Below, piece after piece: positions 13,301-28,300 of a DNA stretch of 64,000 nucleotides. The notes beneath the pieces are model-generated. The model was not told where the DNA came from. It did no database searches and worked only from the letters and a program-made list of their open reading frames with translations. Location: positions 1,681,501 through 1,745,500 of the forward strand of contig JASFXZ010000020.1 of NCBI GenBank assembly GCA_032209605.1, in the 5' to 3' direction. Every line of letters starts with the position of its first letter. Within the stretch, counting starts at the first letter, position 1. This DNA is from Mactromeris polynyma. Taxonomy: Eukaryota; Mollusca; Bivalvia; Venerida; Mactridae. The position numbers and the translations under genes are program-made.

Positions 13301-16300
13301 TGATGTAATGTAAGGCCTCATGTATTTGATCGCAAATGTATGCGATAAAATCTGCAGTCAGATACGCAAGGCCTTCCATAACATCGCGAGGATGGTAATT
13401 AAGCACAAACAGCAAGAGGTTGGATGTGCAAAATATTGTGCATCGAAATGGTGTTTTTAATTTTGTTGAGTATATATATTATACTCCTATCCCAATATAT
13501 TCCCATACAATACACAACAGTAATTGCAAAAATCTCCAGTACCTCAGTAGTTACTGGTATGAGATTATTTTATTAGTCAGTTCTATTTTTAGAGTGGGGC
13601 ATTCCATTTTTGGAAACAGGTAAATCAAAGATATTTTGTTGACACTCGGGCAGTTTCAATAATTTATTAAATCATGTATTACTGCATACTAAAGATTAAC
13701 AAGAGATGTTTGTAAAACATTATGCCCCCCTCATAGTTTAGTTATTGATCGGAAACAGTTTGTGAACAATTGACCCCAATATCAATAGGGTTCCTCTGCT
13801 ACCCAAGATGAATGTTTGGACCAAGTTTGAGGATGATAGGTCAAGGGGTTCTTGAGTTATTGATCGGAAATGAAAAGGTTGCAGACTGACGGACCGACCG
13901 ACATGTGCAAAGAAATATGCCCTCTCCTCGTTTCGCTGAAATGGCCGACTGAAAGTCTGCAAGTACCAAAGTGTAAGTGGGCAAGCAAAATATCAACAAA
14001 TAATTCTACAGAAGAAAATAGAATATACCAATTTAAAAATAGAACTGTCATTTCATTGAAATTGCTCCATACATAAAAAACATGTTTAGATACATCCACC
14101 ATTTTAACAACGAGATCTATGTTACCACCCATTGAACACAAACACAGATTTCACCACATACAAAACTTATCAGAGGTCTTACTCCATGTTTGCTGGCAAC
14201 AGGAACAAAGACGAAATGACGTCCAACCTGTCATTAAACAACCGAGTCATAGTCCTGTTCCTTACACTTTTATTTATTCAGTTATCAGCTCTTTAATTAA
14301 CGTTTCAGGCAAAGCCTTCCATCAAAATCATGGAAATATACTTAAGCATGTTTAACATAACAAGAGATGTTTGTAAAACATTATGCCCCCTGTGACCTTG
14401 ACCTTTGAGCAATAAGGTTCCTCTGCTACCCAAGGTGAATGTGTGGAACAAATTTGAGGAAGACAGGTCAAGGGGTTCTCGAGTTATTGATTGGAAACGA
14501 AAAGGTTACGGACGGACGGACTGACATGTGCAAACCAATATGCCCTCCTTTCTTTGAAAGGGGGCATAATAACTATAATAAATCAATCAATGTTTCGGGC
14601 AGTGTGGGTATCTAATTACCGCACTGTTTGTAAATTGCAGGGGTCAACACCAGGGTCCAATGGAGCCCCTGACAGAGGTAAAATATAGGTACATTTATTT
14701 CAAATATTTTAACGAATAATAAGCAGTTTATAAAAGGCATCCACAACAAACCTGTATTAGTGACGTAAGTATGGAGGCGAGTTTTTTCCAATAACAGTTT
14801 TGATGCAGAAACCATTAGTCATGTATCTAAAGTGATTTGGTTGCTTAAACGTGATTTATAGAATTTAAATGAACGTGAAAATATTTGTAAGTGCTGCGGA
14901 AATTTTTTCCATATGAAAAACGAGATCTTTTAAGAATTAACGTACATTTTAGTAAACCATTTCTGATGCAAAGTCATCATTTCGTAGTTTACTTTTGCAT
15001 TTTGTTCTTAATATTGGAACTGCTATGAATAGAAAAGTAGACCTTTAATATTGTTGGACAATTTAAAAACCTGATAAGGGAGGTTGGGTCACTAATGCAG
15101 GTTTTGTCGTGCAACAACTCAAATAATTATTTTGAGAAAAATGAATTTTAATACCTAAAAACATTCGTACTATAAAACACAGCAATATAACTTTTCTTGA
15201 AAGTTTCTAGAAACCGGAGTCTCTGATGCAGGTATTTCCTATACTAGCACTAACTCCGTACACAGGACAGGATTGAAAATATCTGTATAGGACCTGAGAA
15301 TATGTGTGCTTTTAGGGAAACATGGAAGAAAATTGCAGAATACATCTGTATTTACCAGTAATTTTCATATATTTACGATTCACAATATTTTGACAAAAAA
15401 ATCAAGACTTCACAATCTACTTTGAAGCAAACAATTTTTCTTGTTTTGAGAATAATTGTGTTGGAAGAAATGGTGACACACTGCAATCTCTAGATGAGTC
15501 AATTATCAAACAACATGCAGGCGAGATAACAACCGGGTCTGGAATTATATCTGATACTCGCCACCTTAGCACTCTAGGGTTGTCATTGATTCAAATTTCG
15601 GCATATCAACAATATCAATAATATTTTTTAATTCCATCAATGGACTATTATAACTCAAATTCGCTTATTAATTCTTTCATTATTGTCTTTACCCAAATAT
15701 CGATTATAGGGGTGTTGTATGCAACCTTTTATTCCTTTCATAATTGAAAATATGAATATAATGGATAAATCGATAATGCAAGCCTTATCGAATAGGGTTT
15801 ATAACTCCTATGTTTCTGTATGTTTATGTGTGTATGCCCAACATAAATAAATGTTATACCTGCCTTGCGTTCAGTTACGGCTAACAGACGCGAACGCTTT
15901 GTATTGTATCCCGTGCCCACCGTATCACATTGGCTGCACACGGGGAACCAAATTGAAAAACGTTACGAAACGTGAGCCCCAAATACCATTACTGAATGCA
16001 GAGCTGATAACAAGACATTTAAGAAGTTAATCCATATTTTTAACGTCAGTTTTATATTGCCGACATTTGGAATACACTTATAATCCACTAGAGAAAGGTC
16101 TAACAAGCTGCAGACTACCAAGTGACATTATACTATTTTGGCACATTTTGAGACTGTACCCATTCTCCTGTATTTTCTGCCATACTATCGTGATTTGAGT
16201 GATGTGAAAACCTTTACTTAATGGGTTCTTAGTATTTTTGTGTTCATTTGCTCTGAGATTTAAGAGTGAGTCTGAGAGGTGAGTGTAAGAATTGATTATA

Positions 16301-19300
16301 TCCATACTTCGCACTCAGCCCTAATACATAGTACCCACATCTACAATATTTACCTCCCTTGTTCTTAACTGTCGGCCATTTTGATAGGCAAAACTGATAA
16401 GCCCTTATAGGAAAAAATTCCAAATATGTGATATTTGAGAAAATACCAATAGAATTTGCATGTGACAACCACTTTTTCTTTAACTTACTGAGCCAAATGC
16501 CCACATGAGCATAATGAATAAGTTATTTATTATATACCAGATTAGTTGATCATCGTTTACATTATATTCCCCATAACCTTTAAGGAAATTTGCCTATCAA
16601 AATGGCCGACAATTCAGAACAAGGGAGGTTACATATTGTAGATGTGAGAACAAGTGAGGTTAATATTTTAGATGTGAGAAACTAAGTATAACTTACACTC
16701 GCTCTATGATTCACACTCAACTCTCTAAGATAGGGTATCAAATATAATACCCAATATTCAGTTAGCATTGTATTCCAATATGTCACTCACTCAAGTGATG
16801 AGTGCAGAGGGACGAGTATCTGTCATAATTCCGGGCCCAGATTCGTAAAATCAAGTAGTCTATAATCAATCGATTGAAAAACTTAAAAATATAAACTTGT
16901 ACTATAATCATCTCTACATCAAAGTCAAACATGCAGTTTTATTTCAAAAACTCTTAAAGCAAAAAGGTAAACAACTCGTCTGATGTTAACTTTACAACAA
17001 GTAGTGACTTTATGATATACCAATATATTGCAATATACAGCCACCCTGTATTCTACTGCCATATAAAATGAAAGTACAATGACGACAAATGATCAAGCAA
17101 TGACAATGGCCTCTTTGTCTTTTTTTCAATAGATGAGCTAAAATTGTGAAAATATTTTTTTCCGTAAAAATCTGAGCATGCTGAAGTTATTTCAGAACAA
17201 AACTTGCTACACAAGATGACACCTGATGATGATTTATTCCCAGTATTTATCTGAAAGAATTTGAACTTTTATTGACTATATAAATTGGCTTTCAATAAGA
17301 TGAGTTTTACATTCAGTATTGGTAAACCTTCAAATGGGGGAATTTTACAATCAGTATTGGTAAACCTTCAAATGGGGGAATTTTACAATCAGTATTGGTA
17401 AACCTTCAAATGGGGGAATTTTACAATCAGTATTGGTAAACCTTCAAATGGGGGAATTTTACAATCAGTATTGGTAAACCTTCAAATGGGGGAATTTTAC
17501 AATCAGTATTGGTAAACCTTCAAATGGGGGAATTTTACAATCAGTATTGGTATAACTTCAAAAGGGGGAATTTTACATTCAGTATTGGTAAACCTTCAAA
17601 AGGGGGAATTTAACAATCAGTATTGGTAAACCTTCAAAAGGGGGAATTTTACAATCAGTATTGGTAAACCTTCAAAAGGGGGAATTTAACAATCAGTATT
17701 GGTAAACCTTCAAAAGGGGGAATTTAACAATCAGTATTGGTAAACCTTCAAAAGGGGGAATTTTACAATCAGTATTGGTAAACCTTCAAAAGGGGGAATT
17801 TAACAATCAGTATTGGTAAACCTTCAAAAGGGGGAATTTAACAATCAGTATTGGTAAACCTTCAAAAGGGGGAATTTTACAATCAGTATTGGTAAACCTT
17901 CAAAAGGGGGAATTTAACAATCAGTATTGGTAAACCTTCAAAAGGGGGAATTTAACAATCAGTATTGGTAAACCTTCAAAAGGGGGAATTTAACAATCAG
18001 TATTGGTAAACATTCAAAAGGGGGAATTTAACAATCAGTATTGGTAAACCTTCAAAAGGGGGAATTTTACAATCAGTATTGGTAAACCTTCAAAAGGGGG
18101 AATTTTACAATCAGTATTGGTAAACCTTCAAAAGGGGGAATTTAACAATCAGTATTGGTAAACCTTCAAAAGGGGGAATTTTACAATCAGTATTGGTAAA
18201 CCTTCAAAAGGGGGAATTTTACATCAGTATTGGTAAACCTTCAAAGGGGGGAATTTTACAATCAGTATTGGTAAACCTTCAAAAGGGGAATTTTACAATC
18301 AGTATTGGTAAACTTTCAAAAGGGGGAATTTTACAATCAGTAAACCTTCATTAATTAAGGAGAGCTCTGAAATTTCAATTTAAAGGCATGAGAATGAAAA
18401 ATTTCAAAAACAGTGGACATTTCAAGGAGTTCCGGGGGGGGTACGTGTGCAGGTAGTGTACATTTGTATCAATCTCAAAAACGGACCTGGCCGACCCGAA
18501 ACCTGCCGAATTCCGTGAATCCGAGGAAAATTATCATGCTTGAAAAAAGCAATCATTATTATAATAAGGCAGTAAATATTGAAATGAATTAATATTATAA
18601 GTACAAGTATAACCCTGTGTAGCAAACTGATCTATAAAACAGACTAGTAACTGACATGGTATCAGTTCATTCTTCAACAAAGTTGCTTTTAAGTAACACT
18701 TCTCATGCAGGGTAAGAAACACACACAATCAATTAACCAAGAATCTGTATTTTTGAAACAAGGAATACTTATCTAACATATTACAGCCTAGACCTGACCT
18801 GAGACTTTGTGATCACATTGGATTCAAACCTTCCAACGTCATGCATCAGTGGTCTCCATCTCACTACATGTAATAACTTGGCACTAAGATTAACAGCAAA
18901 ACCTCAATAATCAGACCACCAGTTATTTTAAACCGTCTTCAACAATAATAGAAACAAGCAGAGACTACATTAAAACTATGTCAACTCAGAAAAAACTTCA
19001 TGAATTTTATTTAAAGTGTTGCTGATAATATAAAGATGATATTTGTGTGTGTCGGTGTAGGATCGAAAGTTATTTCACCGAGTAAGCAGAGGACGGAATA
19101 TTTTCAGATGTCCACGAGGTGAATTATCGAAACATATGATTATTCTATCTATTTCATGCTTCATTTTGGTCCTTTTTCATATTTTAGTTGTTTATTACAT
19201 AATTAATATTTTAAACAATATTTTAGAACAAAATACTTTATATGACGTCATTACTCATTATCACTTTGATAATTTCACTAAGAGTTTATCATATGATAAT

Positions 19301-22300
19301 TCACTGTAATTCCGCAGTAAACCAAACCTAGAGTATGAAATAAATTTGAGTAAATGGGAATTCACATACATGGCAAGTATAATTTATAAATGTTTCCTCA
19401 GGTACAGATTCATGGTTAATTGTAATTGATATCAAACTGTTGATCTTTTCAACATCACATAAATTTCCTTACTATACAATCATAATACACTTCGGAACGT
19501 CTAGAGAGACTGGTCTCTGTCTTAAAACAACAAAATAATTTACATATACTACATTGCATTGCATTTACATAGAGGTGTCACGATTGATACCAGTAGGAGT
19601 GTCACGAACATAAAATATTGTGGTATATATTGCAATATGTTGCTTACATATTGCAATATATCATGGTATAATATTGCAATATGTTGCTTATATATTGCAA
19701 TATATCATGGTATAATATTGCAATATGTTGCTTATGTATTGCAATATATTGTGGTACATATTGCAATATGTTGCTTATGTATTGCAATATAATATATTGT
19801 GGTACATATTGCAATATGTTGCTTATGTCTATTGCAATGTCTGGTGGTACAATTGTTGCAATATGTTGCTTATGTATTGCAATATATCATGGTACAATTC
19901 GGGCATATTATGACACCCCTATGTTAAATGATACACAGTAACGGTATTGTAATGGATAAGGGGTCGTCCACTCAACCCAAAGTTGATGTGTTCAAACCCT
20001 GTGAAAGTCCCCTTAATAATCCACACATCGTAACACAGCCCATGGACTCCACAATGATTCTAATAAACAATAATGGGATCAACACAACAAAAGACAATTG
20101 GTATTACAGTCCGACCTCGTTCATTCGAATTCATTAGCTCCGAAAATTCATTTTGAATAATACATGGTTTCAAATAGCCCATTTCAACTCTAAGTTCCTA
20201 AGAAGATAAATTGGGATGTGATATCTATTTTGGACGATACCAATTAGTCAGATAGAAGGTTGTGGAATAAACGAGGTCCATCTGTATTAAGTCAGTATTT
20301 ATTTTTGCAAACATAATTTCTGATTTTAGAGTGCCTCAGTTGATTTTTTAAGTCTATAAATGCATAAGTTACAGCAACAGCACAGAGTAACCAAATCTCA
20401 CCTTTGCCTCATCAAGTAAATCTGGATTTAATGGCTCTGGGATAAAAACATCGTCACCATCTTCGTCCATCAGTGGGGACGGCGGACGTAATGTCCATCC
20501 CTCTTCTAGACATTTCTGGGACGATAATTGATAATTTATCGTCTTCATCTGACGTGCGACTGTAAAAATATATTTAGAAGTTATGGCAAATTTCTTGATT
20601 TTTTTATCACACAAATGTGTGAGGAAATACTGAAATAATTACACAATATCAAAGCTCATTAATATACACATCACTGCATAAAAGAACAAATGTTCTAATA
20701 AAATATAGCTTATGAAAATTGGATCTAATTTATATTAGTAAAACAGTGTTTATTAATTATATACAAAGATGTGACTTCAACTTAAAACACAACACATGAC
20801 AGTACATCCTACTTAGGACCACAGGAGATTGTCATGAGTTCTCTCCCTTTATCCCTTCAATAGTATATTTTTAAATTATTTTATAGTACATAATTCTACT
20901 ATAGAAGGGATAAAGAGAGAGAACTCGTGACAATCTCCTGTGATTAATAGAGTTAGAACATTTTATTTCAAGAGAACAAAATTAATAGTAACAACTTGTT
21001 CCATCAAGTATGTATACACATATATTTACCCCCACAATTAACAAGCGCAACCGTATGGTCAAAACATTTGAGAATAAATTTTGAAGCAATATAACAATAT
21101 TATGAATACTCTAGGAAAGTCCCAATAAGAGTCACTTTATCTCAATTTAACAGCATAATTTGTGAGATAAACTTGTATATATATTAACAAACAATTTCAT
21201 ACTGACTGGTGAAAGGTTATCAGTAATTTTAATTTTGAATGGAAACAAATACCAATCAAAGACATCAGGTGTTGTTTACAAAGTACTTCATGTTCGACCT
21301 TGCTGCAATTTGCATAATATTATATTGCCGATGTGTTTCTGTGACTACGTGAGTGCAATCCAATTATTTAGCAGAGCACCAGTTTTGATGGCATCAAACT
21401 TAACAACAACAACAACCAATTGTATTGTGTTTTGTTTGTGATGTCATTGATGTATGTTAACCTCCGACCAATCGCCATCAACTGACAGCGAGTGTAAACA
21501 AAAGCACGAGAAAGTAGGTTAACTGTATCGCTTGACGCATTAAGAAATACAGCTATTTGCATCAATGCTGAATCTTCCAGAATTAGACGTGGTACTAATA
21601 CCGTAGTACAATCATGAATTACTACAAATTAACAGACATTGCAAAATTCAAAATAGTGCAGATGTTTAATACACCATAAAACTGTGAAACTTATTGGGAC
21701 TTTTAGATTTTTTTGGCATTATAACTAAAATAGGAATCTAAAAATTATTAAGTTATTATCAAGCATGTGCAAGAAATGAATTCTACATGTTTTACAAAGA
21801 TTCTCCTTGTAATTAAGGCTTAATTAGACAATCACAAAACAAACAAGTGATTTCAAAATCACTCCTCATGACAACTTAAAACACTGGTTTCCATGACTAC
21901 AAGGGTGAAAAATCTGTAAAAACAAAACTGGTGAAATTTACTGAAGAATTTCATTATTTTAGTCATGCAAGTGACCACGGGGAACATAGGAAAGGAAACA
22001 TGCACACAATTATCCATGCAAAAACATCAGGCCAAGGTCAGTCTGGAATCTGTAAACGACATATCATAAAAATGTTGGATTAATCACAAGCTCAATTAGA
22101 GAAGTGTTGATACATAAATATGCAAGTGAATGTTCAACAAATGTAAGAAGCACTTTGAATTGTTCTACGCGGAGCACTGTTGAGTGGTATTAGTAATTTG
22201 GTTATGACTTAATTATCTGACGCTTAGAATCATAGAAAGGGAAATCCGATATATTTGCTACTGAGTCAGGACCCAAGCAGTATATAATTGGCCAGTGTGC

Positions 22301-25300
22301 CACGACAAAACCTGTGTTACCTGATGTTGGTTATCATGTTGAGTATTTCTCAATCAAAGTTTTGATGTCACAAACTAAGGCCTAACATTTTTTGTTTGTT
22401 TCAGTTTCACATTATTTTACAACTTTTTGTTCACAATATTGCAGCAAATTGTACAAAAAAATAGCCAACAAAATGTTATCGATTTATTCCAATGGACATA
22501 GAAAATATTAAATATTTGAAAAAAATTGAACTTAAAGAGTAATTGATAAGTTAATTTCATCCAAAATCTTTTTGAACCAAAATTTGAAATACATTTTGTA
22601 ACACATAATCATTGGAAAATAGTACGATGTGCACATCTACAATATTTACCTCCCTTGTTCTGAATTGTCGGCCATTTTGATAGGCAAATTTCCTTAAAGT
22701 TTATGGGGAATGATAACTAATCCGATATATAAAAAATAACTTATTCATTATCCTCATGTGGGCATTTGGCTCAGAAATTTTTCACATGCAAATTCTGTTG
22801 GTATTTTCTCAATTATCACATATTTGGAAATTACTCCTATAACAGCTTATCAGTTATGCCTATCAAAATGGCCGACAGTTAAGAACAAGGGAGGTAAATA
22901 TTGTAGATGTGGGAACTATGTATAATGAATGTATTTGGTAAATATTTATCATATATTCACTTATTGTCAGATGGATAACGTTTCAAAGAATACGTTTTTA
23001 CCAGGGAATGAGGCAGAAATTGGATTACATTTAACGTGATGTTAACTGGGTTCAAAATCATTAATGCAAGTCAACATCTGGTCTGTTCTAGAGTGTGCAA
23101 TATTAGATAAACAATGAACAGCAATTAATAAAATACATTAATGATGAAGCAAAAACAAAATAGGAATGTTCTATCTTTCATATTATATAATATGCTTGGC
23201 AAAATAGTGACTCATTAATTTATTAGACTAGGAATAGGAGTAAACTTAACAAAATATGGATGAACAGGGGTAGACCTATGTCGGCAAATATACCAGAAAG
23301 GTACTGCACATTTTTCATATAATCATGAATATGTAAAGGCTTTTTAAGAAAAGTTTACTTAATTGTAAAGTAGTGTGAATACCTAAATATGCAGACAATG
23401 AAAGGTTTTCCAGCAATTTACAGCTTTTGTGAACCAGGGTGGGTGAACATGTGACTTTTTTGTTTACTACGCAGCACGAAAAGCTGGCGGCCGATCACAA
23501 AACGGTACGTATTTTGGCAGTTTTGTTAGTTAGAAATATTGTTTTATAACCTGGTCTTCCAAAATCCGGTTACATCGATGCCCAAATTGACACACAGATC
23601 GCTGGAATGCAAATCTACACAGAATTTGGATGACCAGGTTTTGGGCTATAAAAAACTATTTCTAACAAACAAAACTGTCAAAATAAGTACAGTTTTGTGA
23701 TCGGCCGCCAGCTTTTCGTGCTGCGTAGTAAACATAAAAATGACGTGTAAATCACCCACCCAGGTGATTATTTTTAGATTTTTTTGACGGACCTTCCAGC
23801 GGCATAAAATTTGTTTCAATTTTATCTGCCAAATTATTTGGTTGTTCTTACATCAAATTTATTACAATACCGCAAAATTAAGTTTATAAAATAATTTTGT
23901 TTTTCAGCACAGATTATGTAGCCCTGTTCACCCAAACCTAGAGGGGTTTCAAGCAACACTTGAAGTTATTTATGATTAATTTCTTTGCTTAGATTAAGAT
24001 GTAACTCGGTGCTTTATCAAACACTGAAAAAATATTGACACATACATGCACCTCCGCTTTCAAGGAATCGTCTAGGGGAACCTGCTGTAGCTTTAAATAA
24101 AATGAAATTATTAAAATATATAAAACAAACACTGACAATTAACAACATACACTATCTAGAACAATTTACTAACAACCTTTGAGACACAAGCTTGAAGACT
24201 ACCAAATAATCAGGACATGTAGAACATCAAAATTCAAAACAAAATATCTGGAGATTCCTGCTTTGTGTTCACTAAATCCTACACCATTTGTGAATGTTTG
24301 GAAACTTTTAGCAATGTTTGGCAATGTACGTAATTAAACAACTTGTTAGCCAATGAAGTTTGCGATCCATAAACACTTTCAGTATGGCAAAGCTTTCCAA
24401 TAACACCATGTCATGTGACTGATCCACCATGTCATGTGACTGATCTGTCATGTCATGTGATTGATCCACCATGTCAACCCATACAAGGGTTCCTTATAAC
24501 AAAACAATGACATCGTGGCCATCTATGTAACAGTACAGTATTTACGGCTTTTAATACAGGTTTCTTTAAAACAATCAAATGTGTTTAGAAAAAAAAATTT
24601 GTAAAGAAATTGTACATATTTAAAATAGCCATGTAATATCAGTATAAGATCATTGAAGTTTCTCGTTGTAAGGAGATTTTGCTCTGTAATACTACACTTT
24701 CTCCAATCATTCAAAAAAAGGTGTACTTTTTGTATGGCCTATCGGTCGGTTTTCTTGGATGTTTGAAGAAAATGTTGAAATATTACCCACAATACTTATA
24801 CTGGCTATGTCGCTTCATTATGTATGTATAATTGCAATAAAATTAAACAGGTTTTCTTAACACAGTCCATTGTTTGTTTTCAAATTCTCCCATAAATACA
24901 CTACTTTCCTTATATGGTAACCATGGTTTATAACAGTCTGTTCTCTGGGAAAATCAAACAATTGTCGTATCTAGATTGTGCTGGGTATCAAGAAAATGAA
25001 TCAGATCAATAAATGTATTGAAATAGAATTCTTACAAGGCCAACACAACATGTTAACACCTCTAAAAAATACATGCAAATCTGTTTTGTGACCAATACAG
25101 AAAAGCTTACAACACTATGATAACCCGATACAGCAGGACCTCGTTCATTCGAATTCACTTGGTACATGTACAATGTTTTATTTTGAATAATACAGGGTTT
25201 TGAATAGCCCATTTCAATTTGACATGCCTAAGAAGATACATTGGGGCCTGATATTTGGGATGATACCAAGTTTACAGATAGAAGGTTGTGAAATAAACAA

Positions 25301-28300
25301 GGTCCAACTGAATATTACAACAGTTTGATCGAATACAAAAAAACGAAAAAAAACTCAAAATATTCACAACAATAAGAGATATTTTAACCCACACATAAAA
25401 CCATAATGCAATACAATATGAAGTTTTACATTTCAGATGCTGATCTAAATCTAGAAATAAAATAAAAAATTCTTATTAGAAGGCACTAGAGGTTAAAGAT
25501 CTACAATTACCGACAGGAATGGTGGTCTTCAAAACGGCTGGAGAGCTTTCTAAAAATATGAAATACTGGATTAAATAGTTTTTCATTGGCATATAATCAA
25601 GAGAGGGAACACTTATCGAGTGACAATATCCAAGTTTAGTTTATTACATGCTTGACGCTGGTTTTAACCGAGAATAAAGGTGAAATATCATCTCTGATAA
25701 TTCACAGTGAAATTATCAAAGCTGTAATGATCTCTAATAAAATATCAAGACATTCAATGGATGTATTTGATGTAATTAACAAGCAAAAATAAAACGAAAA
25801 TGAAGTCTGAAATAAATAGAGTATTTGTATATTTCAGAATAAGATCAAGTTATTTCACCTTGAGACCATCTGCATAGCTTTTCAGTTTGTGGCTATACCA
25901 CAAATATTCAGTCCGCTGCTCAAACAGTGAAAAAACTTTCGATCTTACACCGGAACAAACAAATATGCTATATATCATTGAAAAACCACCCTGAGAAAAT
26001 AATAAGGGGCACTCTGAAAATATATATACATGTATATGTAAGAGATCCCTGATCCCTTTTTAGGACTGACCCTTAAAATACATGCTACAGTACTGGTAAA
26101 TGTCACTCTCCAAGTCTGGTTATAGAATGTGCATTAAATGTCCATCTAGACACTATATTAGTATACCAAGTTATTTCAATCAGTTAAAACATACTGAACA
26201 ATGAAAACAATGATATCCATGAGTACTTCAAATGGAGAACGTACAACCAGTCTATCTACGTATAAATCAATAAGGAGATAGACTTGTAACGCTTTTCACA
26301 TCAATGCTATATAATGTACTTATCAATATTTGCCCCTGGGGGGATGGCAAGTTGACCCAGGGGAATAAGGGGTCTATATCCTTACCCTAGAGCCAAGCAT
26401 TTTGTCCCCACAGTGAGAGATACTTATTCCCCACTCCCAGGATTAACATTCCAGGAAAAAATATATTTCCCAGGACCTGCAAGTCAATTCCCACCAGTGT
26501 CAGGACTCATATTATCATAATATGTCTAAGGTCATGTGTATCCCCAACGCCATCCCCCTGGGGACAAAACATTGAGTGTATACGGAAAAGGTTCTAATAT
26601 TGGTCACAGAGGAATAAACTTCAATGTGTTTTGTCAAAATGATACTCGTTAAATACCGGGTAATTACACTCTTGGATAAAAAATGAAGTTATAGAAACAG
26701 TCAACAATAAACTGTCACCTTATCGCACACAGAGCACGTGTTACAGCAAAGAGGAAACATCACTTCAGCAGCAAGAACTCAGCAAGCAGCATTAAACAAC
26801 AAACACGTACATAAAAGGCAGAGAGAAGGACCCAAATTTAATAACCAATACTCATCACTTTCCACTCTGACATAAAAATTTTAATCTGTGGAGGCCGTGT
26901 TGGGAGACGTGTTTGGAGACTGGAGCGAGTGAAACGGATTCAAATGCTTACTGAGTGGAGAGAATTCATTTGGCATGAGTTCCAGTAGGGGCTGAATATT
27001 AAGGGTCATTTCAATAGTTTTTGACGGGATTTTACCATTTTATAGCCAAAATACCTATTATTTACAGAAAGATTGACCCTTCAGCTAGAATTTGGCTCTT
27101 TTTTGGAAATTTCAGGGGTCAAAGGGTCAACTCAAGGGTTAAATGGAACACATGTTTTTGTATATTATCTGGAAAATGAGAATCTCATAATGATAGGAAA
27201 TTAATAGTTCTAAGTACATTGATACAATAAAGTATTTGCCTAAATCTCAGATTAACATTCAAATCATGGAGAAAATGGACACAAAATACTCAGTACTCAG
27301 TTAGCTTACTATCCACATCTGAGACACTCAAATTTTCAAACTCATCTAGGGCAGAGCAAATTTCAACATCTGAGTGAAGAGTGCAGAAAGGAGAGTATTT
27401 ATTATTATTTTTGACCAAGGTCTTGAGCATAAACATACATTGCATCAACATAAGCAGCTACCATAAATATTTCTAGCATTGTAATACGTTGTTTGTCACC
27501 ATGTTACAAAGTGTCCCCTGTGCATTCATATGACCAATTACAGCCCATACTATAACACTATTAGAGCATCTATGCATATACAGTCAGATCTCATTCATTC
27601 AAATTCACTGGGTCCGATATTCTGTTTCTAATAATACACGGTTTCGAGCAGCCCATTTTAATTCCATGTGCATAATAAGTTACATCGGAGCTTGATATTT
27701 ATTTTGATTGATACCAAGTATGCGGATAGAAGGTTGTAGAAAAAAGAAGGTCTGAATGTAATGTACAGAATTTGTGTCAGAGTTTTGAGTCATTCTTCCC
27801 CAGTATGTCAGTTACTCGTGACAGTCTGTTGACCGTTTCTTGGTTACCAACCAGTACTAACCTATCCTTCCGCAAACAACAGACAACTTCCCGACAAGAA
27901 TCAGAGGTGGAGGACAACTGACTTAGAACGTATTATCTTCGGTTATTTCATCAGGCAGAACATCTGCTATTTAGAATTATTTATCAATTTAAAGACGAAC
28001 AAGGAATGATATTCTTAAACTTTATCTTGTATGTTTCCAAGTCAGAAAGCGTCACATTCCACACTCAGAGTTTTTACAATGTCATCAAATTTACAATCAG
28101 TGTTAAAGTTCGGCATTTGTCTATAAATTCACAGCTGATCAATTTGTAATCAACTACCAAGTGTTCTGATTTGTCAAGATGTCCATCACTAAGCTTATTG
28201 TCTGGATATCAATCAATGAAACTCTTTGTTACAAGTCATTGGATAAAAGCTATATCAGTCCGTTAAGATCCAGAATATATCTAAAGGTATCTAAAGTTTT

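Noticed and set aside
16244..16504. Minus-strand 86-codon frame
   Set aside because: Falls within the family B MITE; a similar frame occurs in the copy at 3221-3493.
17303..18350. Regular repeat array that might resemble a CRISPR
   Set aside because: Units follow one another with no unique spacers, and the window is eukaryotic.
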